Part shown: in pieces, positions 1-10,113 of the stretch
How positions within the stretch are numbered: the stretch's first letter is position 1
Layout: every line of letters starts with the position of its first letter
The notes under the pieces: model-generated
The model's database searches: none
What the model was told of the DNA's origin: nothing
The model's input: only the letters and a program-made list of their open reading frames with translations
Position numbers and translations under genes: made by a program
Assembly: GCA_024644405.1 (NCBI GenBank)
Contig: JAHELC010000009.1
Coordinates: 53,746 to 117,745 of the forward strand
Source of the DNA: Nitrospinaceae bacterium
GTDB lineage: Bacteria > Nitrospinota > Nitrospinia > Nitrospinales > Nitrospinaceae
Reading direction: 5' to 3'
DNA length: 64,000 nucleotides

Positions 1-21
1 CTCCAATATTCAAAGTAATAG

Positions 22-1314
22 ATGAGATATAGTATTCTAAATACTCAATTCTTTATGGTATCGATTGCCATTACTGTTTTAGCCGGTTTGGGTTCGCCGT
101 CTCTTCTTTCCGCCCAGAACAAGAAGGACCGGCCCGTTCCCGTAGGAGTGGCCAAGGCCAGGGAGATCGCCACACATTCCTCGTTTGAGTATCCGGGGAC
201 GGTGCAGGCCTGGGCTACAACTCAACTGGCCTCCGAAGTGGACGGGCGCGTGGACCAGCTGCTGTTCCAGGAGGGCCAATACGTGCGCAAGGGAACCCCA
301 CTGGTCAAACTCCGTATTGATCCCCTGGTCCTCCAGCGTGATTTGGCGAAGGCCGAGAAAAAACTGGTGGAAGCCCGGCTCGAGGAATTGAACACCGGTA
401 CTCGTCCCGAGACCATCGCCGCGGCCCAATCCGCCCTCGAACAATCCAAAGCCAAGGTACGGTTGGCTGACAACGAGCTCAAGCGAATCAAAAAACTGTA
501 CAAGGATGGGGTACTCAGTCTCGATGAATTTGACAAGGCCGATGCCGAGGCCCAGGCCGCGCGGGCGGAAGTGAATGAGAAGCAGTCCATGTTGAACGAG
601 CTCGTTGCCGGCCCGCGCGCTGAAAAAATCAAGCAGGAAGAGGCCAACATCAAGGCCGCTGAGGCCCGTATCGAGATGATTCAGGACAATATCAACCGGG
701 CGACGATCTTTGCCCCGTTTCACGGGTATATCGTTAAAAAAGAAACCGAAGTCGGCCAATGGCTGGAACAAGGGGATCCTGCCGTTTCCATGATCCGGGC
801 CAGGCCTCTCAAGGTGGAAATCCATGTGCCGCAGTTCCAGTTCAACCGTATTGAAATCGGCGCATCGGCCAAGGTCATTTTGGAATCCTATGAAACACGC
901 GCGGGCCCTCAGAGTTTTCAGGGAAAAGTCATAGAGAAAATCCGATCCGGCGATCCGGTATCCCGCACCTTTCCGGTACGCATCAAGGTTACAAAAACAA
1001 AATCCCAACTGGCGCCGGGCATGCTGGTCCGGGTAGAATTAAAGCTCGGCAAGAAAAAAGACAAAACGCTGTTTGTGCCCAAAGACGCGATCGTCCGCAG
1101 TCCCAGGGAAACCGCGGTCTGGGTGGTCCGCGAAGACAAAGACAAAACGATGAAGGCACATAAAGTGACCGTGCAAACCGGGAGGCTGGAAAAAAGTATG
1201 ATCGCTGTTCATTTCAAGGGCGCTAAAATCAAATCCGGAGATTGGGTGGTCGTGCAGGGCAACGAACGCCTGAAACCCAATTCCAAAGTAAACATTATCA
1301 AAAAAATCCATTAG
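22..1314 (+). CDS. RND efflux periplasmic adaptor (HlyD/AcrA family)
   Basis: This encodes a 430-residue membrane fusion protein that would link an inner-membrane RND pump to an outer-membrane channel. Residues 1-31 form a signal peptide ending near SAQ. A lipoyl-like segment (about 55-100, with EVDGRV and EGQYVRKG) is followed by a long helical hairpin (about 105-215) and a beta-barrel region containing FAPFHGYIVKKETEVGQW. Nine bases separate its stop from the RND pump gene, so the two are almost certainly co-transcribed. No TolC-type gene is visible. The ATG at 22 has no clear Shine-Dalgarno; an ATG at 55 is an alternative start that would shorten the signal peptide. The substrate cannot be told from sequence. 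Confidence 0.9.
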   Translation: MRYSILNTQFFMVSIAITVLAGLGSPSLLSAQNKKDRPVPVGVAKAREIATHSSFEYPGTVQAWATTQLASEVDGRVDQLLFQEGQYVRKGTPLVKLRIDPLVLQRDLAKAEKKLVEARLEELNTGTRPETIAAAQSALEQSKAKVRLADNELKRIKKLYKDGVLSLDEFDKADAEAQAARAEVNEKQSMLNELVAGPRAEKIKQEEANIKAAEARIEMIQDNINRATIFAPFHGYIVKKETEVGQWLEQGDPAVSMIRARPLKVEIHVPQFQFNRIEIGASAKVILESYETRAGPQSFQGKVIEKIRSGDPVSRTFPVRIKVTKTKSQLAPGMLVRVELKLGKKKDKTLFVPKDAIVRSPRETAVWVVREDKDKTMKAHKVTVQTGRLEKSMIAVHFKGAKIKSGDWVVVQGNERLKPNSKVNIIKKIH

Positions 1315-1323
1315 AGCCGTCTC

Positions 1324-4300
1324 ATGAAACTGGTTGAACAATCCCTCAAATACGGTGTCACCGTTGCGGTGGGGGTGATCCTGATCCTCATGTTCGGCAT
1401 CATGGCCCTGCTCCGCATCCCCGTCCAACTCACCCCCGAAATCAGCCAGCCGGAACTGAGCATCCGCACCACCTGGCCGGGCGCCAGCCCGGAGGAAATC
1501 GAACGGGAAGTCGTCGACGAACAGGAACAGCATCTGAAATCCATCATTGGCCTGGTGGAAATGGAAAGTACATCCAAGACCGGTCTTGGGGAAATCTATC
1601 TGGAGTTTCAGGTGGGCACCGATCTGCAGGACGCGCTGGTCCGCACCGCAAATGCCCTCAACCAAGTGCCGACCTATCCCGAGGATGCGGATGAGCCCAT
1701 CATTAAAACCGTCAATATATCGGATCGCCCAATCGGCTGGTTCGTCCTGTCACCGCTTCCGGGCAAGGAAGACGAGATCAACGTCTACCATTACCGGGAT
1801 TTCGCGGAAGATTTCATCAAAGCCCGGTTTGAGCGGATACCCGGTGTGTCCGACAGTTCGGTCTATGGCGGCAGTCCGCTGGAGTTGCAGGTCATCTTCG
1901 ACCCGCATGCACTGGCGGAACGGGGCATCAGTATTTTTCAACTGCGGGAGGCATTGCGCGACCAGAACCGGAACGTGAGCGGCGGCGATTTCGACGAGGG
2001 CAAACGGCGGTACATCATTCGCACCACCGGGGAATTCAAAAGTCCGGAAGATGTTGAGCAAACCATCATCACCCACATCAACCGGCGCCCCGTTTACGTC
2101 AAAGACGTAGCAGAAGTTAAGGTCGATTATGATGAGCTGCGGGACTACGTCCGGCACAATGGCTTGCCGGGAATCGCTGTCAACACCCGCCGGGAAATCG
2201 GCTCCAACATCATTGAGGTGATGAAAGAAATCAAAACCGTCGTCGCTGACATGAATGAAAACCTCCTCAATCCGATGGGCCTTCACCTCGCGCAGACGGC
2301 GGACAAGACCGAGTACATTTCACGTTCCATCGACATGGTGACTTTCAACCTGATCATAGGCGGAACCATGGCCATTGTGATTCTGCTGCTATTTCTGCGA
2401 AGCTTTTACAGCACGCTGGTCATCGCCCTGGCTATTCCTATCAGTGTTATCGGTTCGTTTTTAATCATCACGCTCATGGGGCGAACGATCAATGTCATCA
2501 TGTTGGCGGGCATGGCGTTTGCGGTGGGCATGGTGGTGGATGCTTCCATCATCGTTTTGGAAAATATTTATCGCCACCGGCAAATGGGCAAGGATACCCG
2601 TACCGCCGCTTTTGACGGAGCCCGCGAAGTCTGGGGCGCCATTTTTGCCAGCACCCTGACCACTCTGGCTGTGTTCATTCCCGTTCTGTTCATCGAAGAG
2701 GAAGTCGGACAACTGTTCCAGGACATTGCCGTTGCCATCAGCTCGGCGGTGACCCTCTCGATGATCGTCAGTATCCTCGTCATACCCGCCCTGGCTCGAA
2801 AACTGTTGAACTATGAAGAAGTGCATCCCACATCGAGCGGCATACTCAAAACCGTATTCCGAAATGTATTTGGGCTGGTGCCCCTGGCGGCCGGGTTCAA
2901 CCGGACTGTGGTCGGGGGATTGAAATGGGTGTTTCAGTTTCCATTTATCCAAAGCGCACTCATTTTGATCCTGACTCTTGTCCCCTTGTACGGAGCGTGG
3001 CTGCTGATCCCGAAAACAGAATACCTGCCGGAGGGAGATCAGAACGTGATCATCGGTATGATGATTCCGCCACAGGGCTATAACATCGACGAGATGCACC
3101 GCATCGGCAACGAAATGGAGGAAAATTACCGCGCGTACTGGGAAGCCGAGGCGGGAAGCCCCGAAGAGAAAAAACTGCAGGGTCCGGCGGTTCGAAATTT
3201 CCTGTTTATCGGCAGCCGCGGACGCCTGTTCACCATCGTGAAAGCCAAAGATCCGGAACGCGCACCGGAATTGATTCCGGTTCTGGAGAAAGAATTGAAG
3301 AAAGTCCCCGGGATGATCGCCATCACCCGCCAGTTGTCTTTGTTCTCCAGCGCGTTCAGCGGATCGCGCGGCATTGAAATGAATATCATGGGACCGGACC
3401 TGGTTAAAATCACCGAGATCGCCCGCAACTCTTTTTTCAAACTCAAAGAGATCATGCCGGGTTCGAAAGTCCGTCCCATACCCGGAATCGAACTGGGGCA
3501 ACCGCAGATCCGGATACAGCCGCGATGGCAGTCGGTCGCCGAACTGGATATGGATGTGTTTGAACTGGGGTACTCGGTGGCGGCGCTGGTGGACGGGGTA
3601 TACGCGGATGAGGTTTTCCTCAATCCTGATAAAGTCCGGGTACCCTACATGCCGCGCGAGGGCATCGATCTCATCCTGCAGAGCCGGGAGCAGGATGTTA
3701 CGCGGACGCAGGATATTCCCGAAATGATTCTTTACACCCAGAAAGGCCGGGCGGTGCCTTTGATCAATATCGCGGAGATGACCGAAACGGTGAGCTCCGA
3801 AGAAATCAGGCATTTCGAGCGCAAACGGTCGGTAACACTGGAGATCAGCCCGCCCAACCATATGGCGCTGGAAGAAGGCATTGATCTGGTCAAAAATCAG
3901 ATTATCCAACCTTTGAAGGACGACGGCACTCTTTCCGGCGAGTATTCCATCAACCTGACGGGCAACGCGGACAAGCTGGAGAAAACCCGCGACGCCATGG
4001 CGGACAACTTCATTCTGGCGATCATCATCACTTACCTGCTACTGGCGGTACTCTTCCAGCACTGGGGATTCCCGTTGATCATCATGCTGAGCGTACCGAT
4101 GGCGGCGGTCGGGGGAGTGGTCGGCCTGTGGGCTCTGAACCTTTATGTCACCCAACCGCTGGACGTGTTGACCATGCTGGGTTTTATCATCCTGATCGGA
4201 GTGGTGGTGAACAACGCCATTTTGATTATCTACCAGACCCTGCTTCACATCAGGGAAGAGGGAATGTTTTACCGTGACGCCATCCTGGAAAGCGTGCGCA

Positions 4301-4596
4301 ACCGCATTCGACCGATTTTCATGAGCACGTTCACCAGCATCTTCGGCCTCATGCCGCTGGTGGTCATTCCCGGCGCGGGCAGTGAAATCTACCGTGGTAT
4401 CGGCGTGGTCATTTTGTCGGGGCTGTTTTTCAGCACGATCTTTACGCTTCTGCTCATTCCCTGCCTGATGAACCTGAGCTTCGGAATGCGAGCCGGACCC
4501 AGCGCGCCGATTCCCCCCACCCCATCACGAAGCCAACCACCCGTCTCCGCCCCGGAAGACGCAAAAATCCTGACGCGGAACCCGAGGACTTTATGA
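1324..4596 (+). CDS. RND family efflux pump, inner-membrane permease (AcrB/HAE1-like)
   Basis: This 1090-residue protein has the RND layout: TM1 at about 10-30, a large periplasmic loop, a TM2-6 block around 340-500, a second loop, and a final TM block around 850-1050. The TM4 motif reads GMVVDASIIVLENI, so only one Asp is present where drug exporters usually have an Asp pair. It follows the adaptor gene after 9 bp and overlaps the next gene by 4 bp (ATGA at 4593-4596), giving a three-gene operon. The C-terminal tail is Pro/Ser-rich and probably cytoplasmic. Drug or other small-molecule export by proton antiport is inferred from the family. Confidence 0.92.
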   Translation: MKLVEQSLKYGVTVAVGVILILMFGIMALLRIPVQLTPEISQPELSIRTTWPGASPEEIEREVVDEQEQHLKSIIGLVEMESTSKTGLGEIYLEFQVGTDLQDALVRTANALNQVPTYPEDADEPIIKTVNISDRPIGWFVLSPLPGKEDEINVYHYRDFAEDFIKARFERIPGVSDSSVYGGSPLELQVIFDPHALAERGISIFQLREALRDQNRNVSGGDFDEGKRRYIIRTTGEFKSPEDVEQTIITHINRRPVYVKDVAEVKVDYDELRDYVRHNGLPGIAVNTRREIGSNIIEVMKEIKTVVADMNENLLNPMGLHLAQTADKTEYISRSIDMVTFNLIIGGTMAIVILLLFLRSFYSTLVIALAIPISVIGSFLIITLMGRTINVIMLAGMAFAVGMVVDASIIVLENIYRHRQMGKDTRTAAFDGAREVWGAIFASTLTTLAVFIPVLFIEEEVGQLFQDIAVAISSAVTLSMIVSILVIPALARKLLNYEEVHPTSSGILKTVFRNVFGLVPLAAGFNRTVVGGLKWVFQFPFIQSALILILTLVPLYGAWLLIPKTEYLPEGDQNVIIGMMIPPQGYNIDEMHRIGNEMEENYRAYWEAEAGSPEEKKLQGPAVRNFLFIGSRGRLFTIVKAKDPERAPELIPVLEKELKKVPGMIAITRQLSLFSSAFSGSRGIEMNIMGPDLVKITEIARNSFFKLKEIMPGSKVRPIPGIELGQPQIRIQPRWQSVAELDMDVFELGYSVAALVDGVYADEVFLNPDKVRVPYMPREGIDLILQSREQDVTRTQDIPEMILYTQKGRAVPLINIAEMTETVSSEEIRHFERKRSVTLEISPPNHMALEEGIDLVKNQIIQPLKDDGTLSGEYSINLTGNADKLEKTRDAMADNFILAIIITYLLLAVLFQHWGFPLIIMLSVPMAAVGGVVGLWALNLYVTQPLDVLTMLGFIILIGVVVNNAILIIYQTLLHIREEGMFYRDAILESVRNRIRPIFMSTFTSIFGLMPLVVIPGAGSEIYRGIGVVILSGLFFSTIFTLLLIPCLMNLSFGMRAGPSAPIPPTPSRSQPPVSAPEDAKILTRNPRTL

Positions 4597-5291
4597 CGGA
4601 TAAAAGTCAGGTTCTCAGTTACTGGCAAAAATTTTTCGCGGATCTATTCATCGGCACCTTTGTGAACCTGCTGCTGTTCGGTGTCGTGGGTTTCGTTGTG
4701 GGAATGATCGGTACTTATTCATTGAAAGAAATCTATATTGGGTCCACCGACTGGAGCGGCTGGTTGCAATGGTTGGCTGTGATCACCGCCCTTCTCTGGT
4801 ACGGCCTGTGGGGACCGGTCCATGGCGTCATTGCCAGCATCATCGAAACGGCGCGCGGCAAGTTTCGTCAAATGGTGGGCGGCCTGCATGACTTGATGGA
4901 CCTTCTGGTGAGCGGGGTGCTGTCCCACTACCCGAACGTCAATAAAAGCATTCCCAGAGAAGAGTTGGCGCGCAAGTTTGACGAGATCGGTAAAAAATTT
5001 CTCGATGAGCTCAAACTCAAGGGCGGTCCGATCAATTGGATGAAGGGATTGTTCTTCAAGGCGCTTTTGAAAGTCCTCAAATTCATCTTCCTCGACGACG
5101 TCATGGAGGAATTGAACAAAAAGGGTAAAGATCATCTGGACCGGGCGGACATTGAAAGCGCAGTGAGGCGGGTCGGGGCCGAATTTGTCATCTCCACTTT
5201 AACCGACCAAATGCTTATTCTGCAAGGCCTGAACGTTCTTGCACTCACCCTCACCTTCGGCCTGCCCTTCTTCCTGTTCTGGTCTTTTTAA
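4593..5291 (+). CDS. conserved membrane protein of unknown function in the RND operon
   Basis: I do not recognise this 232-residue protein. It has hydrophobic segments near residues 15-40, 52-75 and 205-230, and a charged, probably cytoplasmic middle region rich in Lys and Glu. Its ATG overlaps the TGA of the RND pump gene, so it is translationally coupled to the pump. This suggests an accessory role in efflux, but the sequence does not show one. Confidence 0.75.
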   Translation: MTDKSQVLSYWQKFFADLFIGTFVNLLLFGVVGFVVGMIGTYSLKEIYIGSTDWSGWLQWLAVITALLWYGLWGPVHGVIASIIETARGKFRQMVGGLHDLMDLLVSGVLSHYPNVNKSIPREELARKFDEIGKKFLDELKLKGGPINWMKGLFFKALLKVLKFIFLDDVMEELNKKGKDHLDRADIESAVRRVGAEFVISTLTDQMLILQGLNVLALTLTFGLPFFLFWSF

Positions 5292-5372
5292 CTTCCCGCA
5301 AGTTTCCCATCCCTCTTCAAAAGGTCGATATTGATTGATAGAATGTGGCTTAGAACTATAATTTAAAGAAAA

Positions 5373-5400
5373 AACCCCGGAGCATTGCTGCTCCGGGGTT
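5373..5400 (-). terminator. intrinsic terminator between convergent genes
   Basis: A perfect 12-bp stem (5373-5384 with 5389-5400) closes a TTGC loop. On the minus strand the hairpin is followed by TTTTCTTTAAATT, so it best serves the secreted-protein gene ending at 5426. The plus-strand side has a weaker T-run and may act as a backup for the RND operon. Confidence 0.85.
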
Positions 5401-5425
5401 CTCGTTTCAAGAGGTCGCACGAACA

Positions 5426-7306
5426 TTATGGATAAACGACCGCACAAGGTGACGACGGGACAAAGGCCACGGCATCATTGTTATTGAACATATCGAGCGT
5501 GGTTTTGATCGCGGTCTGTGCCGCCGCATCGGTACCTAGCCAAGCGACAATCGCGGCGTCGATGAGACTCTGTGCAGACACAAAACTTCCGTCGGGAAGC
5601 TGGATGAGAGCATCGGGTCCATCGAGGGCATGCCGCGTGTTGAATATAAATGCCAGGAGCTGTTGCGCGAGTTGTTCGCGAGGATCACCACCGGCGTTGG
5701 GGTCCACAAGAAATTGTGACACTTCCGCCTTCGGCGATCCTTCGGGGGCGACCAGATCGCCCCACGAGCCGTGGGCGGCGGCGACCAAAGTACCATCCTG
5801 GAACATACCATCGAACGGCTCATCGCCATCATCGAAGTAGCTGGACGGCGAAACATACGGCGCCAGTGTATTCACATAATCGATATCTTCCTGTGTGAGT
5901 ACATCCAATCCGTTCTTGTTATGCCAGAAACCCTTGGTTCCGAAATCGGCAGTATCCGTACACACGTTGGTGAACGCGCTGTTCACCAGAGTGCCTTGGA
6001 GAACCCCACCGGACAAACTGGATTCGATAGTAACCGATTCGGACGTCGGTCCGGTCGCAACCCAGCCGCCGGTGGTCGGAAGCACTTCTGTCACCGTGTA
6101 GGTCCCGGGCAGTAAACCAGAGAAAGTGGCACACCCATCCGCTCCCGTTAACTTCTCATCCAACAAACCGTCTGAGTCACTGAGCTGGATTTTCCAACCG
6201 GGAATACCAGGCTCATCCGCATCTGCGACTCCGTCGCCGTTGCGGTCAAAGATTTTGCATGCCTTCACGGCGCCCAGACCGACGTTACCATACACGACCA
6301 GATGGGTTTCGCCGGAATCGCCGGCAACAGTCACCAGAACGGTCGGGTTGGCAGTCGGAATTAACGACAACTGCACTCCGTCAAGCTCTGACATCGTCTG
6401 CAGGGTGCCTGCAGGGGTTTCCTCCACGACAGTGTAAACCCCTGCCTCGGCGGAGAGTATGGGACCGGTCCCACCGTCTGCCTGGGTGAATACCGTGGTC
6501 GTGATATTAAGCGTGTCGGTAACATCCATCGCCCAACCGCCGATTCCTTCCTCGGTAGCAGTATCCCAAACGCCGTCGAAATTCCGGTCATGGAATTTGA
6601 AAATCGTAAGAAAGGGCGGCTCGAACGGCCTGCCTTTTTTATCAACCTTGTAGTTGTCGGTCTTCGACCATGAGGGTATAAAACCGTGAACGTTGGCCGG
6701 CTGCCAATTCTCACCATTCACATTAAAGGGACCACTTGTACCATCTGCCGGTCTGGAAGTCGGATCTCCTGCAAAGTTCTCCACCGGCGTCATCCATACC
6801 TTATACACACCGCCGGGATTCGGGGTGTCATCATAGGGAAACAGTTGAACGGTTATGGCGCCCAGTTCACTATGATCGATATCAATCCCCTGAGCATGTT
6901 GACAGGGTACAGACTTCCATTTACCTTGCTGTTTCACATGATTCGTTCCGGAATAAACAATATCGATCACACCGTTAGCGTTCACATGAACACTGCGGCA
7001 CGAGATATGGTCAGTGGACAGCAAATCCTTTCCGCTTGGATCAGTAACCTGGAAGTAATAGTCCCCTTCAGGCAGACCTGCCGCCGAGGCCGGAGCGTTT
7101 GGTCCCGGACCCCCGTCGAGATAGACATCTTCTTTGAATTCATATTTGGTGTTGCCGTTGACAACGTCTCCATCGACCGTGGTTGTAAATATGGCTCCGG
7201 AAAGCGGACCCGCCATCGCGGCACCCGTGGATATAAAGACTATTACAAAGGCGACAGCAAAAATACAACTTGCTCTACCCAAGAAATATCCCTTCAAAGA
7301 TTTCAT
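5426..7306 (-). CDS. secreted multi-domain protein with SdrD/Cna-B-type prealbumin-like domains
   Basis: This 626-residue protein starts with a signal peptide (cleavage near AMA-GP, residue 32) at an ATG preceded by GGAGG. An N-terminal beta-rich region is followed by two SdrD-B/Cna-B-like repeats, each opening with a DRNFDGVWD or DRNGDGVADADEPGIPGW type Ca-binding loop and closing with PAGTLQTM or PGTYTVTEV. The C-terminal third starts at FGTKGFWHNKNG, a motif I associate with large secreted proteins that carry such repeats. No sortase or PEP-CTERM anchor is visible. The gene is monocistronic. A surface or matrix structural role is inferred. Confidence 0.8.
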   Translation of the reverse strand: MKSLKGYFLGRASCIFAVAFVIVFISTGAAMAGPLSGAIFTTTVDGDVVNGNTKYEFKEDVYLDGGPGPNAPASAAGLPEGDYYFQVTDPSGKDLLSTDHISCRSVHVNANGVIDIVYSGTNHVKQQGKWKSVPCQHAQGIDIDHSELGAITVQLFPYDDTPNPGGVYKVWMTPVENFAGDPTSRPADGTSGPFNVNGENWQPANVHGFIPSWSKTDNYKVDKKGRPFEPPFLTIFKFHDRNFDGVWDTATEEGIGGWAMDVTDTLNITTTVFTQADGGTGPILSAEAGVYTVVEETPAGTLQTMSELDGVQLSLIPTANPTVLVTVAGDSGETHLVVYGNVGLGAVKACKIFDRNGDGVADADEPGIPGWKIQLSDSDGLLDEKLTGADGCATFSGLLPGTYTVTEVLPTTGGWVATGPTSESVTIESSLSGGVLQGTLVNSAFTNVCTDTADFGTKGFWHNKNGLDVLTQEDIDYVNTLAPYVSPSSYFDDGDEPFDGMFQDGTLVAAAHGSWGDLVAPEGSPKAEVSQFLVDPNAGGDPREQLAQQLLAFIFNTRHALDGPDALIQLPDGSFVSAQSLIDAAIVAWLGTDAAAQTAIKTTLDMFNNNDAVAFVPSSPCAVVYP

Positions 7307-7962
7307 GTTTCCTCCTCATGACTTAAGTGTGAACAGCTAACAACAGCTCGCCCCTCCCTCAAACAAAGCAAACTGATTGAATAACGCCTTTTTAAAACTT
7401 ATAATTACACTATCAAATGTAGATGTAATTCTATTAATCAGAGAAATAGTATAAGAAACTAGACACCCGTCAACCCCTAAAAAGGGTATTTTCAGTAGTT
7501 TTCGACAAAATACCCCGGATTACCCCCAAAAAAACCAATTTAAATTAGAGCCTTTATTGGCGCTTATTCTTTATTAAACATCAGTTACAAGGGACTTAGA
7601 CGCAGCTCAAGGTTTGTGGCAGGAAAACAGGCAAGGAGAAAAATTATATATCGGAAAACCTATGATTTCAGGGGTGTTAGACATCGCCATGTGGCAACGG
7701 TTGATTTTTAATTCAAGAGTAAAATTGGTGGCCGAACTTATTTCAAGGATCAATGATGCGGGAAGGAAAAGTTTACTTCGATTATAAAAACCAAATCCAC
7801 TCAAGAGGTATCAATAGAAGTAGTCGTCCGCCCATCACCAGCCTGAACTTACTCGTTAATTCCATACTAAACAGGCTGAGGTATCAACAGCAAGGCCAAC
7901 AAGCTAAGCCCTCACCTTTTCATAGATATTAAGAGTTTTTTTACCAACGGGTGGAGTTTACT
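7307..7962. other. AT-rich intergenic region, no gene found
   Basis: This 656-bp stretch lies between the start of the secreted-protein gene and the 3' end of the radical SAM gene, both on the minus strand. It is AT-rich, as expected for a promoter region. A 65-codon frame at 7607-7804 begins with TTG, has no ribosome binding site and no recognisable protein pattern. I see no hairpin with a T-run. Confidence 0.5.
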
Positions 7963-9738
7963 TTAAACGGACAGGGAGGAGATGCGTTCCTGGATATTTT
8001 CTCTTTCGTGGTAGCCGAGATAGAGAAGTCCATCGGCCAGGGAATAGTTGTGGGGAAAGGTCATGACTTCGCGGCTGATTCTCTGCACCACTTCCTGATA
8101 AACCTCGGTGGCCTGTTCGGCGTTCAGCCCTTCTTTGATCTTGTAGGAAAATCCCAGAGACAAATCATGATTCGGGGGGTTGCTCAGGTCATAGACGCCC
8201 CACTGCCCCGGGTCCTTCGCGAGGGGAGTTCCCTTTTCCAGGTCGAACTGCGAGGCGATGCATGAGAATCCGGGTGAGTCGAGAATGTGCTGATTGTCCA
8301 TCACGAAGTTGACGGAATCCATCACTTCATCCCGCGTTTCGGTGGGGAACCCGACCAGGATGTAAAAATGCATGGCGATCCCGATGCGGATGCACTCCTC
8401 GACGGTTTTGTCGATGACTTCCTTGGGACAACCTTTTTTCATGGAATCCAACACGCGCTGATTGTACGATTCCATGCCGAAAATCAGCTTGCGGCAACCC
8501 GACTTGTACAGGGTTTCCATCCGATTGTCACGCAACAGGCTTTTCTCGAATTTCAGCTCGCCGGTCCACTGGACGTCGACTTCCTGTTCGATCAGTTTTT
8601 CGGAAAACGTTTTCAGAAAATTGATCGGTAACGCTTCATCGGTAAAGAAGAAGTAATTGCAGCCATACTTCTCTTTCAGGTTTTTGAAATCCTGCACCAC
8701 CGTTTCTGCATAGCGCACATGGAAATCCATGTGATCGAACGGGATCGAACAGAACGCGCATTTTTCCCAATAGCAACCGCGCGATCCCATGATCGGCAAT
8801 ACCCGCTCCGGCGTCAGATACAAATCAAAAGGGATACCGTCGAAATCCGGCGTCGGCAAAGCGTTCAATTCTTCCTTGGCGAACGGGCGGTTCACCTTCA
8901 CTCCACCGTTATGCTTATACACCAGATTGGGCACCTGAGACAGGTCTCCATCCCCCCGCAAATGTTCTACGAGACGCAACAACGGCGTTTCGCCTTCGTG
9001 CACGATAAAGCTGTCGACAAAATCAAACAGCGGCGAACCCTTTTCGAGGACGTCCACCAGCTTGGTGAACACACTGCCACCTACCGTGATATGGATTTCC
9101 GGTCGCGCCTCCTTGATGAGGTGCGCCAGGGTCAGGCCGGGAATGATCTGTTCGACGGAGGTGATGGAGATACCCAGGATGTCGATATCCTCTTTGAGGA
9201 TGTCGGGAACGTAATGCTGCTTGTACAAATCGTAAAAGAAGTTTTCTTCCGGATGCTTGAACGAATCGAGTATTTCCTGAGTGGAGTACGGCGAAAACCG
9301 CAACTGGCTGCCGATCACCGTCAACTGCGACGGGTAATAGGAGGCCAGAATATTGTCGAGCCAGACGTCGATGATTTTCAGGGCTTCCATGTAGCGGTCG
9401 ACCTGATAGAACTCCTCCGTGCGCAGAATGGTTTTAGCGCCGTCGATCTGATCCTTCAGGGCAGGGATGATTTCTTCCGCTTCGCGTAGTTTTTCAAATT
9501 TTTCTTTTTCGATGTCGGTGAGAAAGGGTTTGGAGCCGAGCTGGTGGAGGTCTTTCAGAATGCGGTCGTAAAGCGGCCGGGTATTTTCCCAGGAACACAG
9601 GTGGTCCAACAGCTCGATGGCGAGATCCCTCTGCACGACATCTGTAATGCCGTGCTGATGCAGGAAACCTTTCAGGGCTGGCAGGCTCAGATAAGGCTGA
9701 GACGGATGCCAGGACGATGGAAACACCAGATAAATCAT
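7963..9738 (-). CDS. B12-binding radical SAM protein
   Basis: This 591-residue protein begins with a cobalamin-binding-like domain (LVFPSSWHPSQPYLSLPALK; DILGISITS; ITVGG) followed by a radical SAM domain. The iron-sulfur motif is GSRGCYWEKCAFCSIPF, so the spacing is Cx4Cx2C rather than the canonical Cx3Cx2C. Downstream are the usual barrel elements FFFTDEALP, KLIFGMES and HFYILVGFPTET. A 54-bp gap separates it from an upstream cupin gene on the same strand, which suggests an operon. The family includes methyltransferases and other carbon-centred radical chemistry; the substrate is unknown. Spacing of the N-terminus resembles the enzyme at 45.5 kb. Confidence 0.85.
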   Translation of the reverse strand: MIYLVFPSSWHPSQPYLSLPALKGFLHQHGITDVVQRDLAIELLDHLCSWENTRPLYDRILKDLHQLGSKPFLTDIEKEKFEKLREAEEIIPALKDQIDGAKTILRTEEFYQVDRYMEALKIIDVWLDNILASYYPSQLTVIGSQLRFSPYSTQEILDSFKHPEENFFYDLYKQHYVPDILKEDIDILGISITSVEQIIPGLTLAHLIKEARPEIHITVGGSVFTKLVDVLEKGSPLFDFVDSFIVHEGETPLLRLVEHLRGDGDLSQVPNLVYKHNGGVKVNRPFAKEELNALPTPDFDGIPFDLYLTPERVLPIMGSRGCYWEKCAFCSIPFDHMDFHVRYAETVVQDFKNLKEKYGCNYFFFTDEALPINFLKTFSEKLIEQEVDVQWTGELKFEKSLLRDNRMETLYKSGCRKLIFGMESYNQRVLDSMKKGCPKEVIDKTVEECIRIGIAMHFYILVGFPTETRDEVMDSVNFVMDNQHILDSPGFSCIASQFDLEKGTPLAKDPGQWGVYDLSNPPNHDLSLGFSYKIKEGLNAEQATEVYQEVVQRISREVMTFPHNYSLADGLLYLGYHERENIQERISSLSV

Positions 9739-9792
9739 TTTAAAGAATTCCCTAACTTAACCGGCCTGCGCCGGGATCGTGTATCAAAAAAA

Positions 9793-10113
9793 TTACTGGG
9801 GTTTAGGCGCCATAAACACCAGGAGAACCAACGGCTCTTGCGTATGGTTCACCACCCCGTGGACCTCTCCGGAAGGCGCCAGGGTGATCTCCCCAGCCGC
9901 CAGTTCTTTCTCTTCGGACCCGACAGTGATGCGGCCCTTCCCTTCCAGTAGATAATATATCTTGTCCGACCCCTTGTGGGCATGCACTTTCTGGACCTGG
10001 CCGGGCTCGAGACAGTATACATCACAAAAAAACCGGTCCGTATCGAAAAGGCTGACCTTGTTCATTTTCTCGGATTTAAACTGCACCTGGTCTTTGACGT
10101 TGACGACTTTCAT
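9793..10113 (-). CDS. cupin domain protein
   Basis: A 106-residue single-domain cupin. Motif 1 is HAHKGSDKIYYLLEG, with both His residues but without the usual Glu spacing; motif 2 is PSGEVHGVVN, with its His and Asn. The fold is therefore clear, while metal coordination may differ from the standard 3-His-1-Glu. It precedes the B12 radical SAM gene on the same strand by 54 bp and probably shares its transcript. It could be a small dioxygenase-like enzyme or a ligand-binding protein. Confidence 0.85.
   Translation of the reverse strand: MKVVNVKDQVQFKSEKMNKVSLFDTDRFFCDVYCLEPGQVQKVHAHKGSDKIYYLLEGKGRITVGSEEKELAAGEITLAPSGEVHGVVNHTQEPLVLLVFMAPKPQ

Noticed and set aside
2461..3909. 482-codon frame opposite the RND pump gene
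   Set aside because: It is the antisense shadow of a strongly recognised gene, and has the His/Arg/Gln-rich composition typical of such shadows.
7607..7804. 65-codon minus-strand frame
   Set aside because: It starts with TTG, has no ribosome binding site and no protein-like pattern.
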